From positions 124,001 through 188,000 of the forward strand of contig NZ_AOGW02000009.1 of NCBI RefSeq assembly GCF_000332495.1: a DNA stretch of 64,000 nt. The letters are read 5' to 3'. The position numbers and the translations under genes are program-made. Source of the DNA: Leptospira terpstrae serovar Hualin str. LT 11-33 = ATCC 700639. Lineage in GTDB: Bacteria > Spirochaetota > Leptospiria > Leptospirales > Leptospiraceae. Positions within the stretch are counted from its first letter, which is position 1, and each line of letters starts with the position of its first letter. The notes under the pieces are model-generated. The model was not told the DNA's origin and made no database searches. It saw nothing but the letters and a program-made list of their open reading frames with translations. Below are positions 42,930-51,499 of the stretch, piece by piece.

Positions 42930-43694
42930 TTAAGTCAAAAATTCTGTCGGTGTTTGTCCTGTGAATGATTTAAAATCTTTGATAAAATGTGATTGGTCGA
43001 AATACCCAAAATCATAAGCTAATTTGGTAAAAGAATTATACTTTTGGATTTCTCGAATTGCGGAATTCATTCGGATGATCGATGAAAATTGTTTCGGAGT
43101 GTTCCCGATCACCTCTCGAAATTTTTTTTCAAAGGTATCGATACTTAAATTCAAAACGGAAGCAATTTCTTTGATCTTAATTGTACCTTGTGAATGCTTC
43201 ATTTGAGATATCGATTCTAAAATTCTTAGATCAATGTTTTTATTTTTGATCGTTTTTAATAAAAAACTTTCGATATGATCAATTTTTGAATGATTGTCTT
43301 TAGTATCTTGTAATTTTGAATGAAGGTCATCTAATTCAGTTTTATCCAATAGATCATATCCAGAAATTCCGATATCATTCAATTCATACATAGACATATT
43401 GAGCAAAGAAAATGCTCCCCATGGTTGGAACTTAATAATAATGATCTCGGTTCCTTTAGATAGTGTATTGTGTTTTACTGTTTTTCTAAGTCCCGATAAG
43501 GAGATGGAGGGTAAAGTTTTTAGATCTGATTGGATCCGATAATGATGATTCCCTTTGAGTTTAATCGTTAGAACAAATGAGTGGTGTGGAATGACCGATT
43601 TATTAAAATCTTCATCACATTGAATTAATAGATAATTTTCAATATAGGGGCTGAGCTGTGATTGCGGCTTGTATTCAATGACAGTGGGGATCAT
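42930..43694 (-). CDS. AraC-family transcriptional regulator
   Basis: About 254 residues. N-terminal domain (about 5-120) resembles DUF6597 ligand domains (LSPYIENYLLIQ). C-terminal AraC HTH at about 150-250: IKEIASVLNLSIDTFEKKF and LAYDFGYFDQSHFIKDFKSFTG. The ATG at 43694 gives a natural start; the upstream ATG at 43709 is possible. Followed by a DUF1761 gene on the same strand, its possible target. Confidence 0.85.
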   Translation of the reverse strand: MIPTVIEYKPQSQLSPYIENYLLIQCDEDFNKSVIPHHSFVLTIKLKGNHHYRIQSDLKTLPSISLSGLRKTVKHNTLSKGTEIIIIKFQPWGAFSLLNMSMYELNDIGISGYDLLDKTELDDLHSKLQDTKDNHSKIDHIESFLLKTIKNKNIDLRILESISQMKHSQGTIKIKEIASVLNLSIDTFEKKFREVIGNTPKQFSSIIRMNSAIREIQKYNSFTKLAYDFGYFDQSHFIKDFKSFTGQTPTEFLT

Positions 43695-43802
43695 GAGAAT
43701 TGATCCCAATCAAACAGAGTTTCATCCTTTGTAAAGAATTTTCCTTTCGGTTTGTTTATGGGCCAGACAATCTGTATCCCAAAAATATAGGAGCTTCGAG
43801 TA

Positions 43803-44714
43803 TCAATGTGTATTTGAAATTCCAAAGTAGATGGAATGGTGGGTATCAATCAAACGATTGTATTTGTTTTCTGTTGTTATATAGAGCTCATTGATTGCTC
43901 CAAGATAAGTATAATTAGTTTGATCAAAATGAATGGATCGAATTTTCGATTGGTTTCGATTGAATCCAACATAAAGTTTTAAATTTTCATAGAATTGATA
44001 GGAAAGTGAAATCTCTGCTTGAAACCCTAATATCTCTGTAATGTTATTTGGATTTGTTTTTGATAAATAAAAGTATGGTCCAGGTCTATTTTCATAATAC
44101 ATCATACTACTAACTCTCTGGTTTACATAATTCCTATTTCCATAAGTCACATAAGGATCAAAAGCTAGATTTAATTCTAAACCATCCACCAATTGGATTT
44201 TACTTCGAAGTGGCAATGAGATACCATAAGAATTGATCTTATCTGAATAAATGTTAGAGAACTCTTCAAAATTTTGATTTTTGTAAAAACGATCTATCTT
44301 TAAGATTCCAAATCCAAAATAGAATAATTCATTCTCTAGTGGATAGTAGAAAAAATTAAATCGAAACTCTTGTCTTTGAATATTCCCATAGGTGAAAGTG
44401 GTTGGGGAAGCATTTGGACCAAAAAAGACACCTTTAAAATATGGGTTATTTAGTTTTACATCAATCATTGAAAACTCATAACCAATTTTGCTACTAGCGT
44501 TTCTATATTTAAAGAAAGGCAAATACACCAAGTCTTTGTTGTTTTTTAAATTCGATTGTGACTGTCTTAGACTGGAATTTGTTTCGTAAGGAAAATAAGT
44601 GATGTTTTGAGCTTTCAGTCCATATTCAAATGTAGCTGTTTGAGTTTTGGTTTCTTGTGCATTTAAAATCGATGTAGATATCAGGAAGATACTAATTATT
44701 GTTTTGAATTTCAT
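43803..44714 (-). CDS. Exported protein, probable outer-membrane beta-barrel
   Basis: A 303-residue protein with signal peptide (about 1-19, ending ILNA). The mature part alternates aromatic and polar residues (YFPYETNSSLR; FRFNFFYYPLENELFYFG; LSYQFYENLKLYVGF), the look of an outer-membrane barrel. No family recognised. Stands alone between AraC and a 247-bp intergenic space. Confidence 0.66.
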   Translation of the reverse strand: MKFKTIISIFLISTSILNAQETKTQTATFEYGLKAQNITYFPYETNSSLRQSQSNLKNNKDLVYLPFFKYRNASSKIGYEFSMIDVKLNNPYFKGVFFGPNASPTTFTYGNIQRQEFRFNFFYYPLENELFYFGFGILKIDRFYKNQNFEEFSNIYSDKINSYGISLPLRSKIQLVDGLELNLAFDPYVTYGNRNYVNQRVSSMMYYENRPGPYFYLSKTNPNNITEILGFQAEISLSYQFYENLKLYVGFNRNQSKIRSIHFDQTNYTYLGAINELYITTENKYNRLIDTHHSIYFGISNTH

Positions 44715-44961
44715 TGGACCTATTTTGTTTAGAAACTAATAATTTCGCATGAATATGCAAAAAATTTAATGTAGTTGGTTCCCTCTTAAGGGGACAACTA
44801 ATTTTCATTAGTCTAAGTAAAAAGTTTGAATTTACCGCTAAAAATGTTTTTAAATTGGGTTTCCACCGTTTTTAACGGTCTCGAAGAGGATAACAGTTGT
44901 GATTTGGAGCATTTCAAAAAAACATGGAGGAAATTACTTATAAACTCAAAAATACGTTGAC

Positions 44962-45495
44962 ATGAGTATATTATGTATATTCAATATATGCCAATCCTTG
45001 AAAAATTTGATTCATCTAATCCTTCTCCTAACAGTCTTTTCTTGTGTAAAACGTGAAAAGGAAAAATCATTTTATGAACAATTTCCTGGATATCTCAATC
45101 CGATCCTTGCAGAATCGAGTGCTTGTTCGGCGGCAGCGGATGCCTATCCGACAAACGCCTATCCCTGTTATTTAAAATCAGAAGATCCTATTTTCTATCG
45201 TTATGATACAAATGTTTTTATCGATCCAAGCACAACCTCAGTGCCCCAAGGAACTCCGATCGGTTGTCGGTGTAGGATCAATGCTAATACGAATCCATAT
45301 GGATTCAATTTGTTCAATCGTATTGAAGACTATCCGGATAATGGCGTATCCCCGATTCCCTTCCATCTCAAAGTTACTATAGACGGTCTAAATTGGTATA
45401 TTGATTCACTGGCTTCAGGGAATGTTATCGTATGTTTGGATCGTACAGGGACTTGCGGTGGCAAGAAAGTTTACCAAAAGCTTACCATAGAATGA
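44962..45495 (+). CDS. Cys-containing lipoprotein
   Basis: Signal sequence ending TVFSCVKR, so a lipoprotein. About 165-177 residues. Several cysteines in the mature part (SSACSAAADAYP, AYPCY, GCRCR, VCLDRTGTCGG) could form disulfides. No family. The start is unsure: ATG 44962, or a TTG at 44998 which gives a cleaner signal peptide; no good ribosome site is seen near either, and TTGACA overlaps the ATG. Confidence 0.62.
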   Translation: MSILCIFNICQSLKNLIHLILLLTVFSCVKREKEKSFYEQFPGYLNPILAESSACSAAADAYPTNAYPCYLKSEDPIFYRYDTNVFIDPSTTSVPQGTPIGCRCRINANTNPYGFNLFNRIEDYPDNGVSPIPFHLKVTIDGLNWYIDSLASGNVIVCLDRTGTCGGKKVYQKLTIE

Positions 45496-45510
45496 TATCT
45501 TTGATTTTTT

Positions 45511-46029
45511 CTATTTCTTAAACGGCATCTCACCCAAATAATCTTTTTTTCCAATTTCAATTCCGTTATGCCTTAAGATCGCATAGGCGGTTGTTATGTG
45601 GAAATAAAAATTAGGAATCGCATGTTGGGTGAGGTATTCTAATCCTGTTAAGTATTTTCCTTCCCATCTTGGTTGGGATACTTTGATTTCGGAAACCAAC
45701 TTAAAATCTTCCTCTTTATAAGTATCTAAGTATTGGATTACAGAATTAATTCTATGTTTTAGTTCCTCTAAGTTTGTTTCAGAATCTTCGTGAGCGGGAG
45801 CCTCTTTTCCTGAGATTCGAGCAACACAAAGTTTGGCAGTATCACAAGCAATTTGGATTTGTTTAGTTAGTTGGAATTGGTCAGGAAAAAGTCGTGAATT
45901 CAATAAATTTTCAAAAGGAAATTTTTTGGTAACAGAATGGGCTTCTGCTTTTTCTAATATTTTAATTAAATTCCCAAGGCCTTTTTTAAAGGATTGGATG
46001 GAGATTTGATATATGATGGATTCATTCAT
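45511..46029 (-). CDS. DUF1993 family protein
   Basis: About 172 residues from ATG 46029, matching the family's usual N-terminus (SIIYQISIQSFKKGLGNL). LTQHAIPNFYFHITTAYAILRHNGIEIGK is split across the family's conserved C-terminal end. Helical, cytoplasmic, DinB-like fold expected. A longer frame starting 46068 overlaps the stop of the upstream gene (TAATG) and is possible. Function unknown. Confidence 0.8.
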   Translation of the reverse strand: MNESIIYQISIQSFKKGLGNLIKILEKAEAHSVTKKFPFENLLNSRLFPDQFQLTKQIQIACDTAKLCVARISGKEAPAHEDSETNLEELKHRINSVIQYLDTYKEEDFKLVSEIKVSQPRWEGKYLTGLEYLTQHAIPNFYFHITTAYAILRHNGIEIGKKDYLGEMPFKK

Positions 46030-46067
46030 TGTTCTACTCAAATAGGAGCGACTGTTTACGCAATTCA

Positions 46068-46271
46068 TTAATCCATTAATTTCTTTCCTATTTTCTTTAA
46101 GGCTTCTTCTATTTTAGGAATAGAACTGGGACCAAATCCGTGCAGTTTAAGAAGGTCTTTTTTGGAATAACGTGAAATATCTTCTAGTTGCGAAATTTTG
46201 AGTTCCACCATTAGAGCTCTCTGTGCCGGTGCTCCAAGAAAACTTAAGAAATTGGGTTCATTCTTTTTCAT
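46068..46271 (-). CDS. Small HhH / RNAP alpha-CTD-like protein
   Basis: A 67-residue protein with a helix-hairpin-helix fold: ISRYSKKDLLKLHGFGPSS and IPKIEEALKKIG, the pattern of the RNA polymerase alpha C-terminal domain and related DNA-binding modules, here free-standing. Possibly binds DNA or contacts polymerase. Upstream of DUF1993 and probably co-transcribed with it. Confidence 0.75.
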   Translation of the reverse strand: MKKNEPNFLSFLGAPAQRALMVELKISQLEDISRYSKKDLLKLHGFGPSSIPKIEEALKKIGKKLMD

Positions 46272-46296
46272 TTTTTTCCCTTCAGTTAAATTTCAG

Positions 46297-46821
46297 TTAA
46301 AAATAATTTCTTAAAATCTGAAAATATGAACTGAGTAAAAATAAAAAACAAACGGCAATCCAGACCATTCTACCGTAAGAAATAGGTTTATACACAGGTC
46401 TAAGTTTTAAAATTTTATCCCAATGTGTTGTTCCATTTCTGTATAAGTAGTAGAAAGTAAATAATGCGAATAATATGGAAATTTTTGGAAGTAATAAACC
46501 CAATCCAAAACAGCATACATAAACTGATCGATATAGAATTTTTTGGAAAGGAATTTTATGGTTCTCTTCTTCTTTTGATATTAAATGAATATTGAATATT
46601 TTTTTTCCTAAACTCCCGTCTGCAAAAAATTGAAATGAAGAATCGTATACTATGAAAACTAAAACGGTAACAATGTGCGATAAAATTTGAACTTCAACAA
46701 TTCTATCAACATTTATCAGAAAGAAATCTAACAAATAGTAGGAAGCAATTTCTGCTATTTTAATATCGAATACTTTGGCAAGGAGTCGAGAGGTATAGTG
46801 GTTGCTCGGTTTATTGCTCAA
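46297..46821 (-). CDS. RDD family membrane protein
   Basis: A 174-residue protein with about four membrane helices. The RDD-type segment FADGSLGKKIFNIHLIS and the Arg/Asp-containing helices fit the RDD family, implicated in ion/osmolyte transport. It precedes the HhH gene by 25 bp on the same strand. Confidence 0.78.
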   Translation of the reverse strand: MSNKPSNHYTSRLLAKVFDIKIAEIASYYLLDFFLINVDRIVEVQILSHIVTVLVFIVYDSSFQFFADGSLGKKIFNIHLISKEEENHKIPFQKILYRSVYVCCFGLGLLLPKISILFALFTFYYLYRNGTTHWDKILKLRPVYKPISYGRMVWIAVCFLFLLSSYFQILRNYF

Positions 46822-46835
46822 GTTAGTTTGATTTC

Positions 46836-47741
46836 CTAGATGGAAACTCCTCCAGACAAAACCAGCTCTAAAAATCCAAAGTTTTGAGAAGCGCGGTTAG
46901 AACCACCACTGGTGAGAACATCGGTAAGATCGATATAACCACCTTTGCCGCCTAATTCTAAAAAATAAGCTCTCGAAAATTCATAACGAGTCGCAACATA
47001 TCCAGAAACTCCGTATCCGGAAAGATGGAAATTATTGTTTTGTCCTTTTCCTAACACGCGTACGTCGCTACGACAAACCACTGGTCCTCCTCCGATTGTA
47101 GATACCAAACTAACACCACTGAGTCCATCGGAAGATGTATAAAGAGGAGTGATCCACCCAAAGTCTAAAAACAAATAATTCAATCCATCGGTATGTTCGT
47201 ACTTGAGAATGTCAGGTGTTAAGGCAATGGTTTGGTCCCCACCATGATAACCTGACATTTCCTGCACATGCCCAGGAAAAAGATAAATAAATGCAGCCGC
47301 TTCTGGAGACAATGCCAATTGGTTTTTCGCAATTACACCTGGGTCGATGTAACCGGAATACTTCACCGGCTGGCCTGGTGTGACCACATACTTCATATGG
47401 TCTTGGCCGAATGCCAAAAAGAATCTGTCAGTGAAGAAATAACTAATCTTTAGATTGTATTGGGGGATTTCAAATTTAGAAGGATTGAAGTAAACTTCTG
47501 GTTTAAAAGATTCCGGTTTATCTTTTGCGTTCACATCTTTGAGAGTATACTCGTATCCGGGGCCGCGAAAATTTATATCACTTTGCGTATAATAACTTCG
47601 ATTGTAACCCCACTGGAAATTCCATCGGCCCTTTTTATCATGAATGGTAAGGGATGAACTGTTTTCATCGGACCAAATGGATGGACTCAAAAATAAGCAG
47701 AGTAAAACAAAGTAAAATTTATATTTTAAAGAAACAAACAT
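46836..47741 (-). CDS. Exported protein, probable outer-membrane beta-barrel
   Basis: About 301 residues from ATG 47741, which gives a normal signal peptide (ending SIWS). Alternating aromatic strands (WNFQWGYNRSYYTQ; ISYFFTDRFFLAFGQDH) and a C-terminal strand-like tail (FLELVLSGGVSI) suggest an outer-membrane barrel. 14 bp upstream of the RDD gene. An upstream ATG at 47774 is possible. Function unknown. Confidence 0.65.
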   Translation of the reverse strand: MFVSLKYKFYFVLLCLFLSPSIWSDENSSSLTIHDKKGRWNFQWGYNRSYYTQSDINFRGPGYEYTLKDVNAKDKPESFKPEVYFNPSKFEIPQYNLKISYFFTDRFFLAFGQDHMKYVVTPGQPVKYSGYIDPGVIAKNQLALSPEAAAFIYLFPGHVQEMSGYHGGDQTIALTPDILKYEHTDGLNYLFLDFGWITPLYTSSDGLSGVSLVSTIGGGPVVCRSDVRVLGKGQNNNFHLSGYGVSGYVATRYEFSRAYFLELGGKGGYIDLTDVLTSGGSNRASQNFGFLELVLSGGVSI

Positions 47742-47919
47742 TTGTTTGTTTATAGACTTAGACAAATTATACATAAAGCCATATTCTAGATTGGCGTCAA
47801 AATAGAATAGGCGAATGTATGTTTGGTTCCGAAAAAGAAGAAGTTTTATAAGTAGGGATTAATACTATATTCAGTTTCTTCCATTTCGGCCGACAAAATA
47901 TTTTTGGATTAGTTCTTCC

Positions 47920-49536
47920 TTAATAACTACCTCCACTTCCCCCTCCCCCAGAGGAACCACCACCAAAACTTCCGCCACCACCTCCGCCGCCTCCAGAAGA
48001 ACCGCCAGAGCTACTTTTTTGTTTTTTGGGAATGGTTTCGTATTCCACCGCACTGTGTTTGCAATGGGCACAGGTCCTTTTCACTTCTACCTTTCCGGAA
48101 CTGCTGTAAGTGGCTTCGCTAATGATTCTGCTAGATTTACAAACAAAGGTTTCAAACTTACATTCGGGACAAGACTTGATCTTACGAAAAGACGTTCCTT
48201 TATAAATATATTCAGGGTTGATACTTGGAAATTTAAGTATGGTATTGGCATCGCATCCTGAACAAACCCATACATCATAATCAATGGAATTTACAATTTC
48301 TTCGGAGATTTGACCTTTCGACAAATGGATGTTATCCTCTTCTTCCGAAAGTTTGGTCATTGCAGTTCCACATTTTTTACAATTTCTAGGAATGTTTCTA
48401 ATTTTTAATAGTCTTTCGTTTAACTTTCGCAGACGTAAGTCACCCCAAAAGATGGCATAAACAACGATGAAGGCTATAGTTAAGAAAATCGAAATGGGAA
48501 AAATCGCATCATCTAAGAATTGAGAAAGTATGGTAATGGTAAATACAATCGGAGCTATTATGACACCATAGAACAAGGGGAAGTCTGTTTTATGTACGAT
48601 TTGGTATTTAGCAGTCGGTGAAGGAATGATCCATACAATGATTCTTTGTAAAAGATGCAATAGTATAAAAATAGAGATGTAGCCGAAGATAAAATATTGT
48701 CTGTAACGGAGACTATCTTCTTTTTCAATCCTCTCTAATTCGGTTGATTTTTCTGCCCACAACCTGGATTCTTCATCATTTAAAAAATAATTGGATGTAG
48801 TATTGTAAGTATCAATAGTCCTGTCTAAGATTTGTTTTTCTTCTTCACTCAGTTGGGTATAAGCTTTGCCTTGGTAATCGTAGTAATCCGTTCTTTCTGG
48901 TATGGCCTGTTCAGCAGCTGCTTCCTGAGTTGAATCCGAAACGGAATCAGTGTTTGTATCTGAAAGGAGCTGGTCTACTTCAAGTTCGGGGTGGTTCAAT
49001 TTTTTAATCAGGGCTGCTACTGTATCTGCATGTCCTTTTTGAAAGTTGTCTGCTTTGAATGCGGGAATTGTATATGTATCAATGATTCGTTTGACTATTA
49101 CATCCGGAAGGTCACCTTCCAGTCCATAGCCGATTTCAATTTCCACTCGCCTTTGGTCGATGACATGGAGGATGAGAATTCCATTGTCTTTATCTTTTTT
49201 TCCAATTTTCCAATAGTTGAATAGTGCCACTGCAAAATCCTTTGGCACATAACTCTCAATTGTTGGTAAAGTGACTACGGCGATTTCTAATCCTGAAGAA
49301 GCTTCCTCTGCATTGATCATTTGGTCAATGGATGCCGTGTCTGTTAATACTCCGGCACTATCTTCCACCCAACTGTTTCGGACAGTTTTTGGGTTTGGTA
49401 CCTTGGACACAAGAGTATCAATAGGCTCCTCGTTGGTTGGGGAACAAGAAAAGATAAGGAGAAGCGACAGTGTTACTATTTGAATTCGTAATAATTTAGG
49501 AAAGTATAAGGGGTTTTGGTTGAGTGGGAATTTCAC
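47920..49536 (-). CDS. TPM-domain lipoprotein with zinc ribbons and Gly-rich tail
   Basis: A 538-residue protein. Signal ending LIFSCSPT (lipid Cys 31), TPM domain (about 50-190; DNGILILHVIDQRRVEIEIG and GYGLEGDLPD), a charged linker, then three to four membrane helices (about 280-370), cytoplasmic or luminal Cys knuckles CKKC, CSGC, CPEC, CAHC, and a Gly/Ser tail (GGGGGGGGSFGG, ending GGSGGSY). TPM proteins of the YgcG type often end in such tails. A combination with two zinc-ribbon-like pairs is unusual. Function of the family is poorly known; membrane repair/photosystem roles exist in other lineages. Confidence 0.85.
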   Translation of the reverse strand: MKFPLNQNPLYFPKLLRIQIVTLSLLLIFSCSPTNEEPIDTLVSKVPNPKTVRNSWVEDSAGVLTDTASIDQMINAEEASSGLEIAVVTLPTIESYVPKDFAVALFNYWKIGKKDKDNGILILHVIDQRRVEIEIGYGLEGDLPDVIVKRIIDTYTIPAFKADNFQKGHADTVAALIKKLNHPELEVDQLLSDTNTDSVSDSTQEAAAEQAIPERTDYYDYQGKAYTQLSEEEKQILDRTIDTYNTTSNYFLNDEESRLWAEKSTELERIEKEDSLRYRQYFIFGYISIFILLHLLQRIIVWIIPSPTAKYQIVHKTDFPLFYGVIIAPIVFTITILSQFLDDAIFPISIFLTIAFIVVYAIFWGDLRLRKLNERLLKIRNIPRNCKKCGTAMTKLSEEEDNIHLSKGQISEEIVNSIDYDVWVCSGCDANTILKFPSINPEYIYKGTSFRKIKSCPECKFETFVCKSSRIISEATYSSSGKVEVKRTCAHCKHSAVEYETIPKKQKSSSGGSSGGGGGGGGSFGGGSSGGGGSGGSY

Positions 49537-49623
49537 GACCGCTAAACTGTAGAAGGTCTAATTCGTTTGTCAAGTCAGACATTATGGGGCAAGTTGATCG
49601 GTATGGAAAGTAAAAAGGCTACT

Positions 49624-50136
49624 TTATAACCCTGGACATCCTGAACAGGTAAAAGAGATCTTTGTACTCGCAGTTAATGCTCGACCTGATTTGACATTAA
49701 TTCCTGGTCCAAATGAAATTGAATAGTTGAAAGCATTGACTAATGCATTTGCTGGGAGAGAAAGATCAATTTTTCTTTCTGATACACCCACTGTAGGTAA
49801 GAAAAAAATTGTTTGAGTCTGGATGATGTTTTCGGTAATCCATGTGCCAGGATTCGAGGCATTAATATCTAATTCTTCAGAGAACGTAAAAGAAAAACTA
49901 GTAATAGAAGATGTTAGGTCTTCTCCATCTGCAGGAATGGAACTTACAAGGAAAAAATAGGGAGATGAAGGAGGGGATGCGAGAACTGCTAATAATCCAG
50001 CACCTGCTACCTCCTGTTCTTCCTCAACGGTAGGATTTACAACCAACTGCACTGCAGGGTTAAAGTAACAGTTTCCAAGTATCATCCATAAACTTAAGAA
50101 ACTAAGTAAAGTTGGTAAACTAAGATTTCGGTTCAT
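49624..50136 (-). CDS. Ig-like lipoprotein, short paralogue
   Basis: About 170 residues from ATG 50136 (GGAG about 9 bp upstream). Signal ending ILGNCYFNP, shared with two neighbours. The body is a single Big_5-like Ig domain (SSIPADGEDL, FSFTFSEELD). It lacks the CarboxypepD-reg-like domain found in the other two members. Its 5' half and leader are nearly identical to those of 50520-51326, indicating recent duplication followed by domain loss or exchange. Confidence 0.72.
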   Translation of the reverse strand: MNRNLSLPTLLSFLSLWMILGNCYFNPAVQLVVNPTVEEEQEVAGAGLLAVLASPPSSPYFFLVSSIPADGEDLTSSITSFSFTFSEELDINASNPGTWITENIIQTQTIFFLPTVGVSERKIDLSLPANALVNAFNYSISFGPGINVKSGRALTASTKISFTCSGCPGL

Positions 50137-50259
50137 AAGAATTGGCTCCGCTGGCAATTGTGACTTTTTCACTTAAGGAATGAGAAGCCTTGGGTAAAAG
50201 TATCCAAGGGACTAATGGTACAGGATTCGAGGATGTGTTGCAAGAAATTTATTTACAAG
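50056..50259 (-). repeat. Duplicated leader/5' region, copy A
   Basis: About 204 bp matching 51246-51449. It covers the signal-peptide codons and upstream leader of the short Ig-like lipoprotein. Contains a 40-bp block (50219-50258) identical to copy B (51408-51447), a promoter-like pair (TTGCAA 50238-50243, TACCAT 50215-50220 read on minus) and a hairpin CCTTGG/CCAAGG (50188-50209) at the expected 5' end of the transcript. Confidence 0.75.
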
Positions 50260-50519
50260 ACTTAGGCAGTAAACCGAAGACTTGGGAGGAAAATCTACTA
50301 CTCTTATCAGATTAAGATTTTGGATCGGCTAATGAAGTATTTGTTTGTTCTTGAAACTCTCGGAAAATAATCTTTCTCTCAAATTTTTATATTTTAGTGA
50401 AATAGTCGTATTTCTAATTATTACATTGATTTCCCTAGGGCCGTTTTCTGACGGTATAAAAATCAATTGAGTAAAAACATTGTATGCGCAAAGTGATCGA
50501 TCAAAACTTTCTTAACTGA
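50137..50519. other. Intergenic region between Ig-like lipoprotein genes
   Basis: The right part (50137-50259) is the leader described as copy A. The rest (about 50260-50519) is AT-rich with no convincing gene; a weak CCGT/ACGG hairpin lies near 50442-50457. I see nothing else. Confidence 0.5.
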
Positions 50520-51326
50520 TTACGGATTATATTGATAATCAAATCGAATGGTTCTTTGCGTTAATGGTTTTCCTGTGGCAGACAAAATTCCGGGTTTCAA
50601 CGTTAACTCGTAAATAGTCATACCACTCATGCTCATTGGTGCGATCGTTAAAGTATTTCCTGAAACACTCATAAAATTATCAAATGATCCTGTGGGAGAA
50701 ATAGATATATTTTGAGAAATCCATTCTGTCACTAACGGGCCTGTTTCTAAAGCAGAAATCGGAGGTTCGCTAAAAGTAAACACATACTCACTGAAATAAC
50801 TAGCGACAATTGCATTATGTTTTGGGCTAGAGTCTACCAACTCAAAAAAGTTAGCTATATCATTTGCATTTATTGTACCCAATCCCGTTATTTCCAAACC
50901 TGGAGGAGCACCAAAAGTTGAATAAGTAATATCGGTTGGATTTCCGACGGTTAAAGTAAATTCAAAAAAATACAATTCATCCCTATACACAGTGAAAGGA
51001 AAACTGCCTGATTGGTAAGGAAGATAAAACCTTCCTCCTGCATCCGTCCGATAAGGGGAAGTTACCGATTTTGTTTGAGCCAATGTAGAACCGATTTGCA
51101 AAACAAGACCGGAAAGAGCGACCCCATTGGGATCACGGATCTGGCCAGTCATGAGAAGGTTAGAGGTTCCTTGTGCGAGGCCAAGTAGACCAAGGGATAC
51201 ATTGCTACTTTTTTCTTCTACCGGATTCAAAAGTCCATTCACGATCGGATTGAAGTAACAGTTCCCAAGTATCATCCATAAACTTAAGAAACTAAGTAAA
51301 GTTGGTATACTAAGATTTCGGTTCAT
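50520..51326 (-). CDS. Ig-like lipoprotein with CarboxypepD-reg-like domain
   Basis: About 268 residues from ATG 51326 (GGAG about 9 bp upstream). Signal ending ILGNCYFNP. A CarboxypepD_reg-like domain (about 70-150; GQIRDPNGVALSGLVLQIG, TDAGGRFYLPY) is followed by a Big_5-like domain (FTFSEPPIS). Probably exposed or periplasmic. Same layout as 52495-53310; near-identical 5' end to 49624-50136. Confidence 0.75.
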   Translation of the reverse strand: MNRNLSIPTLLSFLSLWMILGNCYFNPIVNGLLNPVEEKSSNVSLGLLGLAQGTSNLLMTGQIRDPNGVALSGLVLQIGSTLAQTKSVTSPYRTDAGGRFYLPYQSGSFPFTVYRDELYFFEFTLTVGNPTDITYSTFGAPPGLEITGLGTINANDIANFFELVDSSPKHNAIVASYFSEYVFTFSEPPISALETGPLVTEWISQNISISPTGSFDNFMSVSGNTLTIAPMSMSGMTIYELTLKPGILSATGKPLTQRTIRFDYQYNP

Positions 51327-51449
51327 AAGAATTGACTCCGCCGGCAATGTGATTTTTTTAATAAAGGAATGAACTGCCTTGGGCAAAAGAATCCAAGAAG
51401 TTAACTTTACAGGATTCGAGGATGTGTTGCAAGAAATTTATTTACAAAA
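51246..51449 (-). repeat. Duplicated leader/5' region, copy B
   Basis: Partner of 50056-50259. Promoter-like TTGCAA (51427-51432) and TAAAGT (51404-51409) with 17-bp spacing read on the minus strand. Hairpin CCTTGG/CCAAG (51377-51397) is conserved apart from the loop, and one stem pair differs between copies. Confidence 0.75.
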
Positions 51450-51499
51450 GATAGATGTTTTTGTGGATTCACAAAAGTTAACGATTGTATTTAAATGCA

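Noticed and set aside
47930..48005. Low-complexity CCN/GGN repeat resembling a minisatellite
   Set aside because: It encodes the Gly/Ser-rich tail usual for TPM/YgcG-type proteins and is not an independent repeat element.
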